A DNA stretch of 64,000 bases from Phoenix dactylifera (GCF_009389715.1 NC_052407.1:8714475-8778474), one strand, 5' to 3'. Positions 36,126-48,428 are shown, counted from the stretch's first letter. The notes: generated by a model from the sequence alone, not told the origin. Program-made: numbers and translations.

Positions 36126-38240
36126 TTAGCTCTGCTTCAACTCCGCCATATCAGTCATATGACTCTGCCTCATCTCCTCTATCCTTGTCTCATATGACTG
36201 CTTTATCTGTGCCATCTCTGTCTTCAAACTACAAACCTCTGCAGTGCTAGTACCTTGTCTGGCATCTTGGGTATATCGGCTCACTGCAGACAGCTGAGTG
36301 GGGGTAACTCCGACACCGTAACCCCTCACGCGACCATAACGTTCTGAGCCCATCAATTCGGCATAGACCTGAGCCTCGACGCGACTGGCCGCGTCGGATG
36401 ATGATGACTCTCCGACGCGCTCTGAAATAAGATTTGTAGCTCTTTTCTATATCTCTCTCAAAAAAATAAACAGTCACATTAATAATTTAAAAGAAGTAAA
36501 ATTAATAAAAAAATTATGATCAAATAAAAAATGAATACATACAACTATATCTCTCGACTCGTCCCGGACAAAGCTGCCATCTCGATGAGTGTGGGTCATC
36601 TTATAAAACTCTACCTCACCAGGCTCTCTTCCATGCTCTACTATCTACACATACGGAAAGTATATTGGTAAACTATATATCATGATACGTGCTATATGTT
36701 AGTAGAGTTTCAAATAGTTTCAAAAGAACTTACGAATTCATTTCTACGCCTTGCAATAAGATTGAATAAAAGATTTCCTGTACGTATTGGCCAACTCCCC
36801 TCTTTCCTTCCATAACTAACAAAATGAAATGCAAAATTAGATGAGCAGGGGTGTTCTCCTAACGTTACTATAATTAGTCCATTTCTTTCCTTTCCTTATG
36901 GCGAAGCGCTTTCTCTATCCACTAAAGCAAGAAGCGCAGACCTATCTTAAGCTAGCGTAGGCTTTCGCTTTCGTAATAAGGGCAAGTCAGGACTAAGCAT
37001 CTGCTTTATCAAAGAGCCGCTTCTTCATGCGCATCTTTCTTCCCTAACGAGGCGAACCAACCACCCTGCAGGCGTGGGCTCTCCATTTAGGTAGCTTCCT
37101 GGATCTCCCGCAATAAGCGCAAGTGGTTCCGCCGGACGAAGTTGTAACGACATAAGGTTTGACGAGCATGATTGTGATAAATGGATTCGATTCGCCTTAT
37201 AGCGAGGAGCTCGGCGAGCGGAGGAATGGCTCGACTATAACTCTTCGAGCCTGAAGTATGAGGAACTGCTTGAGATGCTCGTGCAGCTCTACCAATATTA
37301 GAATATATCTGCCAAAATAAAAGCACACAGTATAATATGATTCAATGTATATATTTGCAATCTATATTAGTAATAAAGATAATAGAAGATATTGAAACAA
37401 TATACATGACCTGTCCTCTTTCAGAAAACCAGTAGTGAACAAGCTCCCTCCACTACTGAGGATATACATCAGGAGGAGTCATACGAGCAACCTCCTCCTC
37501 TGTCATACCCTCGCGCTTGAAGTCCGTCTTCAATTTTGCTTTATATTCTTTCCATTTGCGGTTGAGGGACTTTAGCACCCAATCATGGCTCTCTGGAGGG
37601 AGTACAAACTTACCCTACAACAAGGTACAGAATGTTATAATAATATTAAACCTCTAAAATAAAATTATGGTACAAAGCAAATTAACATACAGAAGGTGTC
37701 GAATTAAAAAGAATAAATTCAATTCATTACCTCTATAAGTTTAAGAAGCTCAACCTTATACGAAGGAAGCATGTCATTCCACTTCGTATAGTTGAGCGGA
37801 CACAGCTGACCCTTGCGTGCAACCGATCCTAAAAAGCTTGATAGAAGACTTCCAGCTCTATTGATGGGCTGCCCCAATTCGTTGCATCGGATGATGATCT
37901 TCTCACCCGGAGGAAGCTTCCACACATCCTTTGCTTGAGTGGGTCCCCGTCTCGTCCTCACCGTCCCTTGTCCATCTATTAAAATTAAATAAAATATGTC
38001 TTAAAAAGTTGAAGACAAATATGAACATAAAATATGAACTTTAAATCGAATTACCCTGGATCCGGAGCTCATCCTCCGGGCAATCAGCAGGAGGCTCGTG
38101 CTGAGATCCTGACTCGTGCTGCTGGTGCTCACATGGCTGCTGGGACTGTAGGGACTGATCAGAAGTAGATCCCACCTGAGAATGCTGGAACTCCACATCT
38201 CTAAATCGTCTCCCCCGGGGCATATTGTTACCTGGTATGC
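36126..38240 (-). pseudogene. CACTA-encoded Ptta/En/Spm-type transposase gene (disrupted)
   Basis: Exon-like pieces run on the minus strand. 38223-38041 starts MPRGRRFRDVEF. About 37961-37731 has WKLPPGEKIIIRCNELGQP and LLSSFLGSVARKG, typical of PF03004. About 37619-37410 has PPESHDWVLKSLNRKW, then a stop directly before WRELVHYWFSERG. About 37313-37213 has SNIGRAARASQAVPHTSGSK. About 36800-36738 has WPIRTGNLLFNLIARRRN. About 36645-36545 has EVEFYKMTHTHRDGSFVRD. About 36420-36126 ends in a coiled coil (MAQIKQSYETRIEEMRQ). Plausible introns separate them. The in-frame stop and foreign-looking DNA at about 36860-37210 make it non-functional. Confidence 0.75.
36860..37210. other. Foreign-looking insert in the CACTA transposase gene, possibly organellar
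   Basis: This stretch interrupts the transposase similarity between a piece ending at GSKSYSR and the next piece. Its composition differs from the rest of the element, with words such as GGCGAAGCGCTTTCTC and GGCTTTCGCTTTCGTAAT. It resembles plant mitochondrial intergenic DNA by impression only. Confidence 0.3.
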
Positions 38241-38259
38241 ATAAAAAAGAATCAATATT

Positions 38260-41040
38260 TGGTTAAATGATAAATTTATACTAAATAAAGTTCCCCACCA
38301 TCTTTTGCTCTTATTTTAGTTTAGTGAGTTCCCCACCATCTTTTGCTCTTATTTTAGTTTAGTGAGTTCCCCACCATACTGCATGCTGCAATGCAATCGA
38401 TAATTAGGTATCTCACTTGCAAAAGCAAAGTTTCATAACCAATTTACAAGCATTGGATTGTGCTTCATTGCTTGGTCTGAAGTTGCAAAAAATGAATGTT
38501 ACCAATTTGTGTTAGCATCTAGAAAAAGGATGTTAAGAAGGCTTGGAAAAAAAGTGGGGAATTTGATTTATGATAGCCACTTCCCCCTTTTCCCCTAGTA
38601 AGAAGAGAGAAAGCCACTTACAAGAAGAAAGCTCATTCAAGATCCTCCTAATAATTGGGTCTAAATAGCCAGCGAGAAAGGACTGTGAATAGAAGCAATG
38701 CTTTTAGCACAATCAAATTACTGAGCCCTTAGGTATATTCTAAATGCCAAACCCCACAGATTCAACAATTTTTCTGTTCCCAAAAGAAATTGATGATAAC
38801 AAAGTAAAGTTTTTTATTCCAAAGTCCTCAATGCTTATGGCAATTTAATTATTAACCTCTCTCCCTTATTTGAGAGTGTACAATAAAAGATACAAGTGCA
38901 TGTGAAAAATCTCACCAATACCAGAAATTAAATGAGACATGGCCAGCCCCAAAATCAGCAAGCTAATGAATAAAGCTACAAAAAGATAAGGGGTGAGAAA
39001 TCTATTTTGCCTAAACAGTTCTCATCAAAACGTTCATGACTGAAAGTTCCTATCAGATAACTGCCCAAAGTTTGTAGGCATGTGTGTAATGATGTGAAGT
39101 CCTGAGACCAAAACAGTCATATCCACTGTAGTATGCGGCAACTTTCTATAACCCATCAGAATTTGAATGTCGAGAAGGAAAATTGTTCTATGACAAAAGA
39201 TTCCAACAAGTGTTTTCCCACCCATGAAAGCAAAGTTGGTGGGCAAACACTAGTGTATGCCCTGAAGGTTCTTAGAGTAATAATAACTACCTCCAAATTC
39301 CTACAAGTCAGAAAGGAATCAATGCCATCAAGATAATAGCTTAGATGCTGCTCAAGATAGCATCAAGATAATAGCTTAGATGCTGCTCAAAGAATCTGTT
39401 CTATTATAGTTAGGAGGAAAGAATTACTTGCAAGGTCCGGAAGCGAAGTGAGAGATTTGATATCCTCATTTATCCTGTTCATTGAAGAAGTTTGAAGAAG
39501 ATGTGTTGAATCTACTGTAGCTGGCACATCCCTTGAATCTACTGGCACGGCACTGAAACTATTCTAATACAGTAAAATATTGAGAAGACAGAGAACTAGG
39601 AGAAGAGTTTGAATGTGATCTTTTCTCATTAGTCCAAGAACTTACAATGTGTGATTGTAGACATGCGGAATTCTTATGAACATTACATGCGGAATTCTTA
39701 TGAACATTGTTTTAAAAACAGCTACTACAGCAGCTATAGTGGCCATTATATAGATATTATGTGATTGTAGACATTACATGTGGTTGATATTTTCATTGCT
39801 TTGGCCTTGATCTTTTTTCCTTATTTGTTGCATGAAGTTGATATAAAATAATGATTTTTGATACTTCATAAAAATATATTGATATGTTTCAACAACCCAT
39901 TTTGAGTACATGGTGCCCACTATAGCACCTGCCATCTGCTCTTCGCCATGAAACCCCCCGGCTACTATGTTCCTGCAATCCACTTTTTAGTACATTGCTC
40001 ATGAAGGATTTTAAAGAGTCCTTTGTTTCCATTTGAGTTCACTCCTTGCCTCTATCTACTCCTGAATGGAGATAAGCATTGCCACCTTTCCCTTTGAAAA
40101 TATGAGTGTGATTGGAACACTTGTGTTTAGTTCATTAGTTGTTAAGGGTTTCCCTTTCTTGTGCACTTTCAACTTCTTGTAAATTATAAATGTAGATACT
40201 ACGATTACATAATCCTAATACACAATGCATTGCCATATTTATCTACTTCAAACATTGTCGACCAATCAAATACAACAAAAAACTCCATCAGAGAAATAAC
40301 AAAATTCAAATTGCAGCCACTCATCATCATCACCTATGTCATTTCCAAAAGCAAAGTTTCATAACCAATTTACAAGCATTGGATTGTGCTTCATTGCTTG
40401 GTCTGAAGTTGCAAAAAATGAATGTTACCACTTCCCCCTTTTGTGTTAGCAAAGTTTCATAACCAATTTACAAGCATTGGATTGTGCTTCATTGCTTGGT
40501 CTGAAGTTGCAAAAAATGAATCTCACTTAATTGACATACTAACACAAATTTATGTTGTTTTTATGTGGCTGTGGTCGTTTGGTCAAATGGTGAACCAGTT
40601 GGATCTCAAGGTAGTATTATCTAAACCCTAATTATGCTTTTCTCTTTTCCCTCCAATATGAATCATGATCTAGTGATTTGCACAAATGACTGTGAATCTG
40701 AATTGGGACTGGGCTTCTTGATCAAGATTTCTATGGTTCATAATACTCATGTTTCCTTCCTTTGATTAAAGGTTCTTGGGGAAGCTGGGGGGTTGGATTT
40801 GTTAACTGATCCTAGGCCTATTAATCTCCAAGGAGGAAAAAAGTCCCACATGATTCAGGCTGGAGAGTGTTGGGTTGATAAAAACGGTACTCAAATGGGC
40901 TTACAAGCCTATAAATCCAGTAGAAAATTCAGTCCAAATCTTGATAGATTATCTAAATAGGCTCTTAGGAGAACTGATTTGATACTTAATTTTTTAACTT
41001 AGCCAAATAGCAACAAAATAATAAAAAATAATAATTGTTC
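38260..41040. other. Non-coding interior of the CACTA element with local duplications
   Basis: No coding similarity. A 38-bp unit (TTCCCCACCATCTTTTGCTC...) is tandemly repeated at 38291, 38329 and in part at 38367. A segment of about 80 bp beginning AGCAAAGTTTCATAACC is present three times (about 38424, 40352 and 40448). Small tandem duplications occur at 39328-39390 and 39661-39705. It is probably a large intron or spacer of the transposon. Confidence 0.6.
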
Positions 41041-41514
41041 AATGTGCATCAACGATCATACTTATCAGGGTTGCCGCTCGATCGAGGTTTGAGGTCTGCT
41101 CGGACGGCGCCGGAGAGAAGGGAGGAGGAGGAGATCCTCGGGCGGAGGCAAAGCTAGAGTATCAGTAAAAAAAAAAAAAAACACCCACGAACACACGAAC
41201 AAGAAGAGGCGGAGAAGGAGGAGAACAAGCGAGACGAGAAGGAGGGAGAAAAGGGAGGAGGAGAAAAATACCTCAGGTGGAGGTCGGGGTTGGTCGGTCG
41301 GCGCCGGAGAGGAGGAAGGAGGAGAGGAGGTTGGAGTCGAACGCTCGGCACCGGAGAGGAGGAAGACGGGTGGCAAAGGCAGCGCCAGAGAGGAGGAAGA
41401 TGGAAGCTAGGGCAGTGCCGGAGAGGAGGAAGACGGAAGCCGGAGAGGAGAAATAGGGCAGAATGAGGGAGGGATCGATCGGAGTCGGGCACTGGGTTTT
41501 AAGGGTTTCTAGCC

Positions 41515-41824
41515 TTAGACGACGCTTAGAAGCGTCGTCTTTGATCGACGCTTATACGCGTCGTATTTACTCGACGCTTATAAGCGTCGTCTTAGGCCGG
41601 GGACAATAATGACGCTTAAAAGCGTCGTCCTAGGTCCAGCTCCCACGCTTCCCAGCAACGCTTTCGCTAGACGACTATGACGACGCTTTTAAGGGTCGTT
41701 TATTCTTCAAAACGCCGACGCTCTTAAAAAGCGTGGGCAAAATTTGGCACGGCAGAAAATTTTGCCGACGCTTTTTCCTAGCGTTGGCAAAAAAGGGTCG
41801 GCCTTTTCTAATTTTACTGTAGTG
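41515..41824. repeat. CACTA subterminal palindromic repeats, right side
   Basis: Copies of GACGCTTAGAAGCGTC, GACGCTTATAAGCGTC, GACGCTTAAAAGCGTC and related forms repeat up to the CACTA terminus, mirroring the left end. Confidence 0.85.
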
Positions 41825-41827
41825 GTA

Positions 41828-42556
41828 ATAACTAATGGTACCCATCTTTTCACCATCCATGATGTAAGAGGAGGGATAACACTAGCTACCCTGCAGAACT
41901 AATTAATTGCACTCATCTTACCACTATAGAGAAAATAAGTGGAGTGGTTGTGCTGCCTACGGCTCTCGGTAATAGTAGCCCAAATGGCATGCAATGTTAA
42001 AGACAGCCACCATTAGATTCCAGAACCATCGAAGATGGAGGCCAAATATAGATAGCAACCATCGGAGTGGGTAATTATTTTATTTTAGGAACAATTATTA
42101 TGTACTTGTATAAATAGAAGAATTATACATTATATGTGAATCCCTCGACAATCAATCCAATAGTATTACTTCATATTTTATTTTTATCTTTATAATTTAT
42201 CCTACAAGTAGGTATAACTTAGATGTTCTACTGTAGCCTAGAACTACACCCTTATAGTAGTCTAGTGCTGCATTTTAATTCTAAACCCGGAGATACAATC
42301 TTTTACCATAGTTTAGCGCTATACCCCTATCCAAATTTATCTCCTTCAAACAATGGTTTGACGATGGTGTAAGTCATTGAAGGTCACTGGGACCTATGCT
42401 ACTCTATATATTTTTTTGATCAACATCTTTCTTACTAGTTTAACGCCTGTGGCACGCCCTTGCATATATCTAGACCTTGCTCGAGCAAGCTTGGTGGTGC
42501 TGTGAGATACGGGGCCGACTTCAGCCCCATTCCCTTTTTGGAAGGGGCCAAAGCCC
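41828..42556. other. Intergenic DNA, possible old copia-type LTR
   Basis: A TATAAATAGAAGAA box at about 42109 followed by AATCAATCCAATAG resembles the promoter and R region of short copia LTRs. The CACTA element would then sit inside this old repeat, since similar non-coding DNA continues on its other side (35130-35299). Ends were not found; the call is tentative. Confidence 0.3.
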
Positions 42557-42735
42557 CTCCAGCTTCTCCGGACGTAAAGGCGCTGCGGTGTAGCCGCAGC
42601 CTCTCCAGCTTCTCCGGACGTAAAGGCGCTGCGGTGTAGCCGCAGCCTCTCCAGCTTCTCCGGACGTAAAGGCGCTGCGGTGTAGCCGCAGCCTCTCCAG
42701 CTTCTCCGGACGTAAAGGCGCTGCGAACATCCTGC
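42557..42735. repeat. 46-bp tandem repeat with internal hairpin, about 3.9 copies
   Basis: The unit CTCCAGCTTCTCCGGACGTA... starts at 42557, 42603, 42649 and 42695 with almost no changes. Each full unit contains GCTGCGG TGTAG CCGCAGC, a 7-bp inverted repeat around a 5-base loop. As 46 is not a multiple of three, the same peptide words appear in rotating frames. Confidence 0.92.
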
Positions 42736-42855
42736 AGCTGTTTTGCGTCTGCCCCACGGCCGCCGATTACACCAAATCGCCGCAGGAATTGCGGCAGCGA
42801 ACCATTCAAAATAACGCTATTAAACCCTCTCTCTCCTCAAAATCGCCGCCGATTA

Positions 42856-45813
42856 TTTTTTTGCTCTTTTCTATATTTGTGTTTTATGTACCGCCTCCGG
42901 TTAGGCGTCACTGCAGTAAGTCTCGTGGGTTCCCAAAACTTCGTCGATACAAACATCCATCGTCATGGTTTCCAGTGCTTAGTAGCATGAGTTTTTTAAA
43001 AAAAAAAAAATTATTTTCCCTTTTTTATTTTAAACAAGAGCCTGTAACTAGTCCAACTGTCCAACAAAATCCACATACACTGCCATGTGTAAAATGGCTT
43101 GTCCTTACCTTCTCACATAAAATAAAAAAGATTGAAGCAGGGGAAAGACTCAAGCCAAAAAAAGAAAAAAAAATCTTCTCTAAGTACCAAAAACATGACA
43201 AAAGTCCTTGATGTATTCAGTTTAGTTCAAACTCTAAAGCATATATTTGTAGATCAAAACAGTAGATAAAAAAAGGTTCTCTATAGCCTTTATTCCACAC
43301 TAACTTATACTGTAGCCAAAAAAAAAATGAAATAATATAGTTCTTCAAGATACAGGGGATATGGCGTCCACCTCGTCTCATGCTCTAACCTCACTCCAAA
43401 AATCCAAAATAACTAGATCTGTTGAAGAAATTTCTAATAGCATAAAGATGAGCAATGATGTTCAACAAAGTTAATGGGTGATGTTTAACTTCTTATATTT
43501 TTTTCTCGTTAAAAAGGAAATCATATTAGTCTAGGCTTTGTCAAACTTTGTACAATTAATGTGCAGGAAAAAAAAGTACGACAGCTATGCATCAACTCTT
43601 CATCTCTTTTATGGGAGTTTTACATATGAATCACACACTAAAATGTTAACCTGCTCGATATAACAGTTCTTCGTCAACTTGCAGCTGTATCTTACATCAA
43701 CCACACAGTTCAATAGTGAATAAATCAATCAAAATGTTAAATATCAACTTTATCTGATCAGAATTTTTTTGCTGGGGGACAAAATGTGCTATCAGTGAGC
43801 TATTCCAAAAAAATTTCTCAAATGAAAAAACTACAAACCAACTAGTTTTGACTCTTTTTTTTTTATACTGAGATCCTGTGTCATTCTAGTACCACTTCGT
43901 GCATCATGAGCAATTAGGGATTTATCAATAGGTAATGTTGCTCCAATACCTAACCAAAGAGCTAGCCTTGAACATCCAAAAATGAGCTCCAAAATAGAGC
44001 ATCCCTCACACCAAAAACAAGTAATCCACCTAGAGTTTAATGTCATTCACTTCAACGAGAGAAATTCTCACATCCACATTGGGGCTTTTCTGATTTCTCT
44101 GCACCACAGTGGATAGTTACTGTTGCAGCCACTTGCAGACCTAAATTCAATTCAATGATGCAAAAAAGAAAAAAAAAAAAAAAATCTGCAAGCCAAGCTA
44201 GCATGATTCCCAAGCATCACTCAAGCTCATCCATGCAGCATTTTTTCTATAACAGGGTTTATTAGCAGCAGGCACAGGTACTTCAACTGACACAAATGAG
44301 TGGGCGATGACTCTCCTCCTCAACAATCCAGAAGCGTTGAAGAAGGTGAGGGACGAGATTGACGCTCAAGTAGCAAATCATGTCCGCCTGCTGGAGGAAT
44401 CAGATCTCTCCAATCTTCCTTACCTCCAGTACGTCATCACCGAAACTCTTCGGTTGTACCCAGTAGTCCCACTCATGCTGCCTCATGAATCATCCCAAGA
44501 GTGCAACGTGGGAGGTTTTCATATTTCACGCGGAACGATGCTGCTGGTCAATGCATACTCAGTTAACAGGGACCCCAAGGTATGGGAGGAGCCTGCAAGG
44601 TTCATGCCGGAAAGATTTGAGGGTGCGAAAGGGGAAGGGAAGTTGATGATCCCCTTTGGGATGGGAAGGAGAAGGTGCCCGGGTGAAGGCCTTGCAATGA
44701 GGGTGGTTGGCCTAGCATTGGGAGCCTTGATCCAGTGCTTTGAGTGGGAAAGAACTGGAAAGGAGGAGGTGGACATGGCAGAAGGCTCGGGTCTATCTAT
44801 GCCCAAGGCTATTCCTCTAGAGGCCATGTATCGGCCACGCCAAATCATGCTGGATACTCTCGAGAAACTCTGAGTCGTTTCTGCACGCTTTGTACGTAAT
44901 CCAAGAGGATCTAGTAAGATCCGTTTAGTAGTAGTTCGACTCTGTGTGTAGCTCCTTCAATAACTAGTGTTCGGTTTAGCCGCATGCAGATCTACTTTGT
45001 CAGATTTCTTCTTTGGATATATGGTCAGCCCCGTAGGCTATCACGCGAATCATTTACTATTGACAGATAATCTTATTCCCTTTGGAAAGAAATATAGTGT
45101 GTTGACTTCAGCAAGCAGCACAAGTTGCAGCTAGTTGTCCGATGTCAATCTACTGAGCAAAAACCAATTGAAATGTCAAAGAACTATAGAAATAATAATA
45201 AAAAAAAGCATACCACCAAGCTTACTAATGTCTCGTATGGAAACTTAAAAATTTTAAATTCTCAATGAGAAAGAGTCTTGTGCGTTGAAAGTTGAATTAT
45301 TTAAGGTTAATTAATAAACTTAAATAGATTAGAGGGATACTGCTATAACCTTTCCGGTTTAGCAAATACAAAATCAATCAAAAACCGCTTCCTAGAAACA
45401 TCAATATCAAGTTATTGAAGGATATCCTTTGGAGATTGGAGTTTTGAGGAATTAACTAGGTTGGCTTTGCAAGGTGAAGCCGTGAAGGGCATCACGGCAG
45501 AGTGGAATCGAGGAGGTTTAGTATTCAAATCATTTACCTTCTTCCGAGAAGAGGCATAGCCATAGCCCTTGGAGATGGCTCGTGATGTAGGACTATAAGC
45601 AAGGAAAAGATTTAAAGCAATGGGACAATTTAATCTCTATCCAAGTTTGCAATGGTGACAGCTACAAATCTAATTACGTAGGCGATGAAGTCATGACAAG
45701 ACAAATTAAGTTTTTTTTTCCTCCAAGTGGAGCTTGTCTTATGTAGCTTTGTCCATCTTGGCGGGTTGGAAAAAATAATCCGAAACACCACATGGAGTCG
45801 TGATGTTATTCAA
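42856..45813 (+). repeat. Segmental duplication, copy 1, left part
   Basis: Matches 53208-56101 almost base for base, starting in the intron of P450 gene 5, through exon 2 and about 930 bp downstream. It ends exactly where the second gypsy element begins (45813 corresponds to 56101). The matching block resumes at 49894. Confidence 0.92.
44256..44873 (+). pseudogene. Lone CYP81 exon 2 (P450 copy 4, no exon 1)
   Basis: An open exon of 205 codons plus stop, preceded by a good acceptor (TTCTATAACAG) and the 3' part of an intron. The upstream half of the gene is absent because the duplicated block starts inside the intron (42856). It carries ETLR, PERF and a normal haem loop [10 protein letters not shown], but the I-helix reads AGTGTS with glycine in place of the usual acidic residue. 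It differs from exon 2 of gene 5 at about 13 of 618 positions, and roughly ten of those change the amino acid. Without the anchor and the N-terminal half it cannot make a P450, unless an unseen distant exon is spliced to it. Confidence 0.88.
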
Positions 45814-46251
45814 AGTGCCGGCCTGCAGCGGCGACTGGACGATTCGAATCCAAGCTCAAGGGCTCGGCGAGATTCGAATCTAAGCTCGAAGGGCTCAAGA
45901 GCCGAGCTCAAGGACTCGGTGAATTTCTCTGACGTCCGAGCTCAGAACCTACCCTATCGGACCTAAGCTTGACAGCTTAGCGAACACGATCAGCACCTAA
46001 GTCTACAGACCCTGAATCTACGAACGAGGCCGAGTTCGCGGAATTTGCCGAACGAGGCCGAAGGAAATTTTAGTTAAACAATCAAAAAGTTTATCTATCA
46101 TGCAGAAGAAAGAGACGAGTGCAAATTTAGGAAAAAGAAACTCTTTATTAATAAAAGCCCGAAGGCTGAGTACAACTGAGGTTCGACCATACAATTTTGG
46201 GGGCCGACCTTGCCTACAAAACAAAACACAGAAAAAGGCCAAAACAAAACC

Positions 46252-48428
46252 CTAAGGAGCGGGCGTGGCTCCGAGGTCGTCCGTGACGGCCGCCTCGGCG
46301 CTCTCAGTTGGAGCCTCCCCAGGTTCTTCTGCCGACCCGGCCATGGTCGTGGAGGCATCAGCTGGGATGTCGCCGACAGCTTCAGGAGCGGCATCAGGAG
46401 CTCCTTCGGGAGCCCCCTGGGCGGAAGTCTCCAAAGTGGCCTCCCCGGCCACTTCAACCTCGGCCTCAGTCAGGCCTTCGCACCCATCTTCACCCTCCTC
46501 AATCCCCGCTCCCGGCTGAAGCAGATTGAGATCGAACTCGGGGCAGAGCCGCTTCAACTGATTTCGGAAATCTTCAAAGCCGCGGATAAGTCCGTCCACG
46601 GCTTCCTCCTCCATCAGCTCGCGGAACTCTTCCGATTCCCGGAAGAGTTGTACCGCCTGTTCGGCTCGTTCCTCGGCCTTCTTCTCCCGAGCCTCGAGCT
46701 GCTCGACCTTGAGCTGAGCAGCTCTCGCCTCGTTATGGAGGACGACGGCCAGAGATCGAGCCTCAGCCAGGCAAGCCTCGGCGCCGCGCAGCTCCGATCT
46801 GGCTAGAGCGTGCGCGGCCTTCTCTTCCTCAAGCTCCGCGGTCAGCGACCAGAGCTCGCCTTTGCCGGCCTCTACTTTTGCGAGCGGCTCCTTCAGCAGA
46901 AGTTCGACCTCGCCGAGCTTCACCTCGGCCTGGCAGAGCTTCCTCTCGGCCTCCTCCTGCCCACGCTGGCATCTTCGGGCCCGCTCCCGATAGTCGGACG
47001 CTATATGCATCAGAGTCTCGACCTCGTGGAGATGCTGTTAACAACGAATGGAAGAATGAGTCAAGGCTAAAAATTAAAAGATGAAAACGAGAGTTTAAAG
47101 GTAAACTTACCCGGACCGCGGAGCAATAGATCCCGTCCAAGAAGCTGTTGTAGCTCATGGACCGGATCCTGACCTGGTCGGCCGGGAGCAGCGCGACTCG
47201 GAAAACCTGCCGCGCTACTGCAGGATCGTCGAGGGCCGAGTCACCCTCAAAAACCTCCCACGAGGGGAGGTAAGGCCTCCTCTCTGGTCGGGGATCGACT
47301 TCCGGGGGACTAGGGAGACTGAGCCTCGCGGTGCTCGGTGGGGGTGGGGGCGACCTTGGAGCCCCCTGACTACTCCCTGGCTCGGTATCCGAGCGCCGCT
47401 ACTCGGGATCCGAGCGACGCTGCTCGACAGGACGTCGATCTGGGCGCTGAGAAAGGGGAGCCGGGCAAGCCAGCATCGCAGAAGCTCCCGCCGAACCCGA
47501 GCCCCTACGGTCGATGCTCGAGACCTCCCGAGCAGACCTGGAAGCCCCACCTTGGGCTACGCTCGCCCCAGCACCCGCACCAGATGAAGACCTGGCTTTC
47601 TTCCTCGGCTCGGGCGGGGCTCCACCAATCTCGGCCGCCCTTTTTCGAAAGCGAGCGTAGAGGGCTGCGTTCTCGGTCACCATCTTCAGAACATCTGTAA
47701 AGGCAAGAAAGGGAAAAGTTAGAATGTCAGAGAAAAAGACAAAAGAAGAGCAAGACAACCACCACCCTTATCCTGAGGGCGCGCCGAGCTCAAGCCTACG
47801 TTGACTAGAGCATCCTCGCTTACGAGGTCATTCAGAAGAATATTTTTCTCGAGGCCGTAAAGAGCGTCGAGGATCTTCTGCTCGTTCTCGAACAATTTTG
47901 GGAGCTTGTTGGCAGTCTTGAGCCGGGCCTGCCCCCACCTAGGGTCGAATCCCCACGACCGCTCGGAGGACAAAAAGAAGAATTTCTCCTTCCACCCGTG
48001 AATGGAGGTCGGAGTGCCTCGAAAGAATGACCGACCACCCCGAAGGGCAAGATACAGCTATTCTCCGTCTCCCGAGTTGAACTTCAGTAAGAAGCACCAA
48101 CGGAAGACATTGACTGAGGTCGGTATCCCGTGCGCAAGGCACAGGGATAGAAAACCGACGATAGTCCTCCACGCGTTTGGAGCGAGCTGCGCTGGGACGA
48201 GCTGATAAGTCGCCAGGAGCTCGTTCACAAACCCGTGGAAGGGGAACCGCAGGCCGGCCCAGAGTGTTTCCAGATACACCCCGATCCGACCCGGGGAAGG
48301 CCTCGTTATTCGATCCTCCGACCCCGCATGTTCCAGACGGAACCCTCGTCGAGGAAAAAACAACTCCTCAGCCATCTCCACCTCCTCGCACTCATGGTGG
48401 ATCCGAATTCGTCCGGACCACGACCCAT
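46252..48428 (-). other. Antisense gene of the second Tat-like element
   Basis: Same layout as the antisense gene at 27433-29526. The N-terminal part has LWAGLRFPFHGFVNELL, LAPNAWRTIVGFLSLC and WGFDPRWG. A middle part has RKKARSSSG. A long coiled-coil part ends in an acidic tail (to 46252), with EEKAAHALARSELRGAE and ESEEFRELMEEEAVDG. GT and AG intron signals occupy matching places. A TATA box lies at 48657-48668. It is a fossil part of a broken element; it is open over most of its length. Confidence 0.72.

Larger units (their letters stand above)
35300..41824 (-). mobile_element. CACTA (En/Spm) DNA transposon, 6.5 kb
   Basis: The plus-strand end reads CACTACAAAAG and the far end reads ACTGTAGTG, the inverted CACTA termini. 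It is flanked by a perfect 3-bp duplication GTA (35297-35299 and 41825-41827). Both ends carry many copies of a near-palindromic subterminal motif, GACGCTTNNAAGCGTC. Inside, on the minus strand, are pieces of a plant transposase of the Ptta/En/Spm type (PF03004). No TNPD-like (PF02992) transposase was recognised, so it is probably non-autonomous. The gene is also disrupted by a stop and an insertion. Because the duplication is perfect, the insertion itself may be only moderately old. Confidence 0.93.

Noticed and set aside
41065-41492. Serine/proline-rich minus-strand open frames near the right end of the CACTA element
   Set aside because: Low complexity and overlapping in two frames; could be untranslated leader of the transposon gene, but no coding support.
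42557-42735. CRISPR-like regular repeat
   Set aside because: Copies are head to tail with no unique spacers, in a eukaryotic genome.
44307-44873. A short independent protein starting at MTLLLNN
   Set aside because: It is the end of P450 exon 2; homology and the splice acceptor start earlier at 44256, and a protein without the N-terminal half would not fold as a P450.
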